Shown here one piece after another: positions 59,037 to 64,000 of a stretch of 64,000 nucleotides of DNA (position 1 is the first letter of the stretch; each line of letters begins with the position of its first letter). Below the pieces are notes generated by a model that made no database searches, was not told the DNA's origin, and saw nothing but the letters and a program-made list of their open reading frames with translations. Location of the stretch: assembly GCA_027924585.1 (NCBI GenBank), contig BSBM01000307.1:13501501-13565500 (forward strand), in the 5' to 3' direction. This DNA comes from Larix kaempferi. Taxonomy: Eukaryota; Streptophyta; Pinopsida; Pinales; Pinaceae. Both the position numbers and the translations under genes were made by a program.

Positions 59037-60361
59037 AAATTCTGATATTAGATGAGATGCACAAAAGTCATTATTCTGGTCATGCAGGTTATCAGAAAAC
59101 CATCACCATGTTACGAAAAGAGTATTATTGGCCCAGAATGAAGGATGAAGTAGCAGAATATATAGCTAAGTGTTTTGATTGTCAAAAGGTAAAGGTTGAA
59201 CATCAGCATCCGGCTGGACTGTTACAACCATTACCTATACCTAGCTGGAAATGGGAGATCATAAGCATAGATTTTATTACTGGACTTCCCAAAAATCAGA
59301 AACAAAATGACTCCATTATGGTGGTAGTGGATAAAATCAACAAGGAAGCACATTTTATACCTGTAAAGACTACTCATAAGGCTCTAGATATTGCAAAAAT
59401 CTTTATGAAACAGATTTTTCGATTGCATGGAATACCAAAGGTGATAGTTCCAGACCATGATTCTAAATTTACTGGAAACTTTTGGAGATCTTTGTTTAAA
59501 GGGTTGAATACAACCTTAAACTTCAGCACAGCATTTCATCCACAAATGGATGGATAGACAAAAAGAGTGAATCAGGTATTGGAAGACATGCTAAGGATGT
59601 ATGTTAAGGACCAGCCTGGTAAGTGGGAGGACTACTTGCATTTAGAAGAATTTGCATATAATAACCATTATCATGCATCGGCCAGGCTTAGCCCTATTGA
59701 AATTATTTATGGTAGGAAATGCAATACACCAGTTTCTTGGAATGATCTAGTTAGTAGAGTTATTTTAGGGCTTGAATTGTTGAAGGAAAGAGAACTAACT
59801 ATGCAACAGGTACAAAGAAATCTTAAAGCTACCCAAGATAGGCAGAAAATTTAAGCAAATCTTAAAAGGACTCATAAAGAGTTCCAGGTTGGCGAAAATG
59901 TTTTCATTAAGGTAAGACAAAAGAAGAGTTCATTAAAACTGGGAAGCTATGCCAAGCTAGCACCCAGATATTGTGGCCCTTTCGAAATTTTGTCAAGGGT
60001 TGGACCCGTGGCATATCGACTAGCTTTGCCACCAAATCTAAAAATACATAATGTTTTTCATATTTCAGTTTTGAAGAAGTATGTGCATGATGCTACTCAT
60101 GTTTTAAATTGGAATGATGTAGAGGTGGAACAAGATGCTGATTTTCAAGTGGAACCAGACTGTATCCTCGAAAGGAGGGAAAATCTACTCTAGAATCGCA
60201 CCATTGGGCAGGTAAAGGTGCAATGGAAGCACCTTAGCCCAGAAGAGGCAACTTGGGAGCTGGAGAGTAGTATGCAGGAAACATACCCAACTCCTGTTTA
60301 TAAAGTGCCATACGCAGAGATGTATTTGAAAAAAAAAGAAGAAGAGGATCTGCGTTTGTGA
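59009..60361 (+). pseudogene. Chromovirus integrase and chromodomain
   Basis: HHCC zinc site: HKSHYSGHAG...CFDCQK. The catalytic core has IISIDFITGLP and IVPDHDSKFTGNFWRSL (first and second Asp), then TAFHPQMDG followed by TAG where Gln is expected (CAG to TAG). VNQVLEDMLR and LEEFAYNNHYHASARLSPIE come next, with a TAA near 59852. The [20 protein letters not shown] and [13 protein letters not shown] blocks precede a TAG near 60191. The chromodomain VKVQWKHLSPEEATWELESS ends the ORF at 60361. Chromodomains guide insertion toward particular chromatin. Confidence 0.9.
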
Positions 60362-60839
60362 AATGAAAGTTCTCGACGTTTCAATCCTTACTGTAGGATC
60401 ATCATCAGGAGACAGCGAAGTCTGAGGAGGAGATTGTGATTGCCCAATGACCATTGTATATGTAGTGACGGTGGAGGTTTGGTAGATGAAAATAGGTTAG
60501 GTGTCGGCTTAAGTTAGGTTTAGGGTTTGTTGGTTAATTAATTAACTTGGAATAATTAATTGTTTTTTAATGTTTTCCAAGTTTAGAAAGTTATTTTTAA
60601 TAATTAGTTTGATTAAATTAATTAATTTATTAAGTATCATTTAGTTTTTTAATAGAGATAAATTGAACAAATGTTAATAATTAGTTTAATTAATTTTATT
60701 TTATTTGAATTCTAAATTTAATTCTAAAACCTAGGGTTTATAGGGATGAAAATTAGTTTTAGAGTTTTAGAAAATTATTAATAATGATTAGTGAAAATAA
60801 TTAATTTGATTTTAAGGTTTTGTTAGTTTGTAGGAATAA
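60322..60839 (+). repeat. Left arm of a 518-bp inverted repeat
   Basis: Its inverse lies at 61521-62037. It begins inside the last 13 codons of pol and covers the stop codon and 3' untranslated DNA. About ten substitutions and one A-run indel separate the arms by eye. Confidence 0.92.
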
Positions 60840-61016
60840 TTAATTGTTCCTTAATGTTTTCCAGGTTTAGAAAATTATCTTTAATAATTAGTTTGATTAA
60901 TTATTTTTATTAAGTGTCATTTAGTTTTTAATAGAGATAGAATTGAACATTTAATAATTAGTTTGATTAATTTAATTTGATTTGAATTCTAAAATTTTAA
61001 TTCTAAAACCTAGGGT
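60547..61016 (+). repeat. Direct duplication, period ~286 bp
   Basis: 'ggaataattaattgtt...cctaggg' at 60547-60735 is repeated with changes at 60834-61016, so the left arm and the start of the loop share sequence. Confidence 0.8.
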
Positions 61017-61520
61017 TTTTTAATTAGATGAAAAATCCTTTGTTTTTTGATGTCTTTAAATTATTTAGATTATTATTTAAAATTATTAACTAACTTAATA
61101 AGCTTTATTAGTTTTTGATTTTAGTAGAGTTAATTAATACCTAAAATTAGTTTTTAACAAAATTTTTAAGGCTTAGATGTTAGGTTTTTATTATTTGTTA
61201 TAAACAATACTTTTTATTTTTATTTTTATTTTATTTTTTTATTAAATAGGATTTTCTTTCTATTAATTAGTTATCGTTATATTAAAGGTTCTGAATGGTA
61301 AATTTTAATCATTTTTTTAAGGTTAATAAATTATTTAGGTGAAGAATGGTGTATTAGCAAATTTCAAATATTTCAAAGTTTTTTAATTTTTAATTAAAAT
61401 TATCAAATTAATCATGATAATTAGTGTGTATGATGGGTGCTAAGTTGTTATGATGAGTATGAAGGGATAGAGGTAAATTGATGATTAGAGACTCCTAGGT
61501 TTTCTTTAGAGACTCCTAGG
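60840..61520. other. Loop between the inverted-repeat arms
   Basis: 681 bp of AT-rich, non-coding DNA. 'agactcctaggtt' is duplicated at 61488 and 61509. Confidence 0.6.
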
Positions 61521-62037
61521 TTATTCCTACAAACTAACAAAACCTTAAAATCAAATTAATTATTTTCACTAATTATTATTAATAATTTTTTAAAACTCTA
61601 AAACTAATTTTCATCCCTATAAACCCTAGGTTTTAGAATTAAATTTAGAATTCAAATAAAATAAAATTAATTAAACTAATTATTAATATTTGTTCAATTT
61701 ATCTCTATTAAAAAACTAAATGATACTTAATAAATTAATTAATTTAATCAAACTAATTATTAAAAATAACTTTCTAAACTTGGAAAACATTAAAAAACAA
61801 TTAATTATTCCAAGTTAATTAATTAACCAACAAACCCTAAACCTAACTTAAGCCGACACCTAACCTATTTTCATCTACCAAACCTCCACCATCACTACAT
61901 ATACAATGGCCATTGGGAAATCACAATCTCCTCCTTAGACTTCGATGTCTCTTGATGATGATCCTACAGTAAGGATTGAAACGTTGAGAACTTTCATTTC
62001 ACAAACGCAGATCCTCTTCTTCTTTTTTTTCAAATAC
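61521..62037 (-). repeat. Right arm of the 518-bp inverted repeat
   Basis: Inverse of 60322-60839; it ends 63 bp before the polypurine tract. Confidence 0.92.
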
Positions 62038-62100
62038 CCAACTCCGTTTCAGTAACACTGAGAGACTGAATAAACAACATCAAGGACTATGTTGAGACCT

Positions 62101-62110
62101 GAGGGGGGGT
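62101..62110 (+). other. Polypurine tract of the chromovirus
   Basis: GAGGGGGGGT three bases before the 3' LTR start at 62114. Confidence 0.75.
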
Positions 62111-62113
62111 GTA

Positions 62114-62423
62114 TGTCACCTACCCAAATTTTGAGACTATTTATTTTTATTGCAAAAACATTATATTAAATTATAATTACAATTTTTTGTAATTATGACC
62201 AAATATTGGTCAAGGATGATTGTAATGACTGATTATTATTATTTAATAAATTAATACATGAGACAAACACCCAAGGGAACTGTTAAATGAGTGTTCACTG
62301 ACCCACAAGGAGGAATGGAAGCTGTTAGAAGGCATGGGACAGATGGCAGCATTTGAACTCCACCACTAGCTGCTGGTTATGGGACAACTACCCCTAAATC
62401 GTGGCATTATCCCCCAGGTGGGG
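62114..62423 (+). repeat. 3' LTR of the chromovirus, first 310 bp
   Basis: Matches 46318-46630 with 11 substitutions and small indels. It breaks at 62424. Confidence 0.88.
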
Positions 62424-64000
62424 TGTAATGACCCTTTTTGAAAATTTTATTAAAATGCCAATTTTTCCACTTTTTCCCCAATTTCGACCTTTGACTAGTT
62501 TTACTGTTTTGACCTCCAAATCAACCCAAATGCTCCCAAATATTCTGTAGGAGTGTATGAATGGTATTTAGACTTGAATATTAGGTTCATGGATTTTTTA
62601 TGGCCCTCCAAATACTACTGCAAACTTGATTTGTATTCTGATCAATATAGGTAATTTTGACTAGTAATTTGTGCATCAAATCCCCCCGGGGTAACACTGC
62701 AAATGGCCTTCCAAATGCCTCCAAAATCCCACGAATTTATGAACAGAGGTATCTAATGTGTTAATTATGTGATTAAGGTCTCATATGCACCATTAATTGA
62801 TTTTTACTACTGTTCTAACTCTCTGAAATTCAACAGCAAAAACCCCCAATTCGACCCTTGGGGAAATGGCACTATTTCACTTCTCAATACAAACAAACTG
62901 AGTAAAAATGCTTCAAATACTCAAGTACAATACATGAAACTTGTATAATATGTCCATGGAAGTATATTAATCACAAATATATCACAGAATCATCCATCCA
63001 TTCGAAATAATCAACCTTATAGTGTCATACATCAAAGCATTGGGAAAACGGACATTGTTTGCTCATTAATCAATCATTTTGCATACATTCAATGGGTATT
63101 TCGACCTGAGAGTTTCTGAATATGAAGAACAGAGGATATGAAGCTATTAAAATCATAAAAATATCATATGAATCTCTCCCAATGAGTGCAAGATCTCACC
63201 CAAAGCGCAATCCCTTAAGGAGCCCGAATATGCCTTCAAAATTGGAAATGGTGGAGAGAAAGTGCTGCACTAAACCAAACCATGAAACTTCCTGTAGCTG
63301 CTACCTACAAATAAAAATCCATTAAAGTACCATGAAAGACCTGAGTGGCCTCTCCAAACACCAACTTGGATGGGAATCTTTCACCCTTGAAATCGGCTAA
63401 GGCAAGAAACTAGTCATCCACTAGTTCTCTCTTCACAAATGCAATTTTTTTCAAATCATCAAAATCCATTCTCATACTTGATTTCTACATTTTATAACCA
63501 ACATTAGCCTTCAAGGGGTCGAAATCCTCTCAATAGATTCAATAATTTTCCATTTAGAAAATATTCCTCATTTGCCATTTGTCTCCTAGTTCCAACCTTC
63601 CATCTTCTCCCAAATTCGAATTTGAGTCTCTTTAGATTCCTCCAACTCCATGAGCGCATTCCTTGAGCCTATTTTTGGAGCTGGCATGTCATAATGGTCA
63701 GGTGTAAGAATTCAGGTCTGAATTTTGTCATAAATGTCATAGATGCTTCATTATTGTTGTCATAAAACTAGGGAATCTAGCCCAAGTGTCCACTAGTCTC
63801 CAATTTGACTCTTCCTCTCCCATGGAGGTTACTATTCCATCCCATTTCGACCTAAGATGCTCAATGCCATGTGTTATGAATTACCAACTCACCCAAGAGT
63901 GTTCACTTTCCCATGAATTCGAATTGGCAAGAGAGAGCTGCCATGTGTCATTGAAAAATCAAGCTAGTGTGGGTCCCACCACCTCCATATGTCTCCAAAA
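62424..64000 (+). mobile_element. Start of another LTR element, running off the window
   Basis: At 62424 the chromovirus LTR switches to TGTAATGACCCTTTTTG, a typical LTR start. No coding domain or second end is seen before the window stops, so the whole 1.6 kb may be LTR. The small open frame at 63122 is not supported. Confidence 0.5.

Larger units (their letters stand above)
46318..62423 (+). mobile_element. Ty3/gypsy chromovirus, plus strand, decayed
   Basis: The 5' LTR starts TGTCACCTACCC at 46318 and ends TATGTCACA at 55491. The iMet primer site TGGTATCAGAGC is at 55494-55505. Gag and pol follow to 60361, then an untranslated region with a large inverted repeat, a G-rich polypurine tract (62101-62110), and the 3' LTR from 62114. 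The pol order PR-RT-RH-INT and a C-terminal chromodomain place it in the chromovirus group. Removing the 47953-52895 insertion gives an LTR of about 4.2 kb. The first 310 bp of the two LTRs differ at 11 positions by eye. The 3' LTR is interrupted at 62424, so the right target duplication cannot be checked. Confidence 0.88.

Noticed and set aside
1-64000. CRISPR arrays, bacterial operons, tRNA or rRNA genes
   Set aside because: Tandem repeats lack the spacer pattern of CRISPR, the DNA is eukaryotic in style, and no tRNA cloverleaf or rRNA core was recognised. tRNA-like strings are retroelement primer sites.

Overview
The window is nuclear DNA of a seed plant with a large, repeat-rich genome. 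Evidence: it is AT-rich and gene-poor, carries plant-type LTR retrotransposons primed by initiator-Met or Asp tRNA, contains nested insertions and long introns, and most old coding frames are broken by stops. Gag-only and very long-LTR elements make a gymnosperm plausible, but the sequence alone does not prove this.

Left part (1-9143): two diverged copies of one locus. Copy A (190-1950) keeps only the promoter/leader. Copy B (about 3440-7620) looks like an intact small gene: TATA box, a leader intron built from 38-bp repeats, a 332-codon Pro/Asn/Gln/Gly-rich repeat protein, an intron just after the stop codon, and a poly(A) signal. A third copy C lies at 28510-31290 with one premature stop.

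9144-22809: a minus-strand LTR retrotransposon with about 0.93-kb LTRs, iMet primer site and G-run polypurine tract. A second minus-strand LTR element (12037-21349) sits inside it, flanked by a perfect CATAG target duplication. The inner element has 3.0-3.6-kb LTRs, an Asp-type primer site and gag but no pol. The outer element itself landed in an older spliced pseudogene (22815-24480).

22810-33830: the pseudogene, a degenerate roughly 500-bp tandem array hosting a LINE 3' fragment, an 840-bp purine (GA/GGGA) tract, copy C, and a Ty3/gypsy pol relic with five in-frame stops.

33830-46317: an old LTR-like stretch, two minisatellite-like zones, a large unrecognised coiled-coil pseudogene with a probable leader intron (38200-42184), and a minus-strand Ty3/gypsy relic (43075-46100).

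46318-62423: a plus-strand Ty3/gypsy chromovirus (gag, CCHC knuckle, protease, RT, RNase H, integrase, chromodomain), all frames decayed. Its 5' LTR is interrupted by a 4.94-kb foldback-type element (47953-52891) whose core is a GC-rich array of palindromic units, including a 432-bp spacerless palindrome. Its 3' untranslated region holds a 518-bp inverted repeat with a 681-bp loop, directly upstream of the polypurine tract; a transcript could fold into a long hairpin. The 3' LTR is cut at 62424 by the start of another LTR element that runs off the window.

The most interesting items are the chromovirus inverted repeat, the palindromic foldback element, and the small repeat-protein gene family with its splice-signal-bearing tandem repeat.
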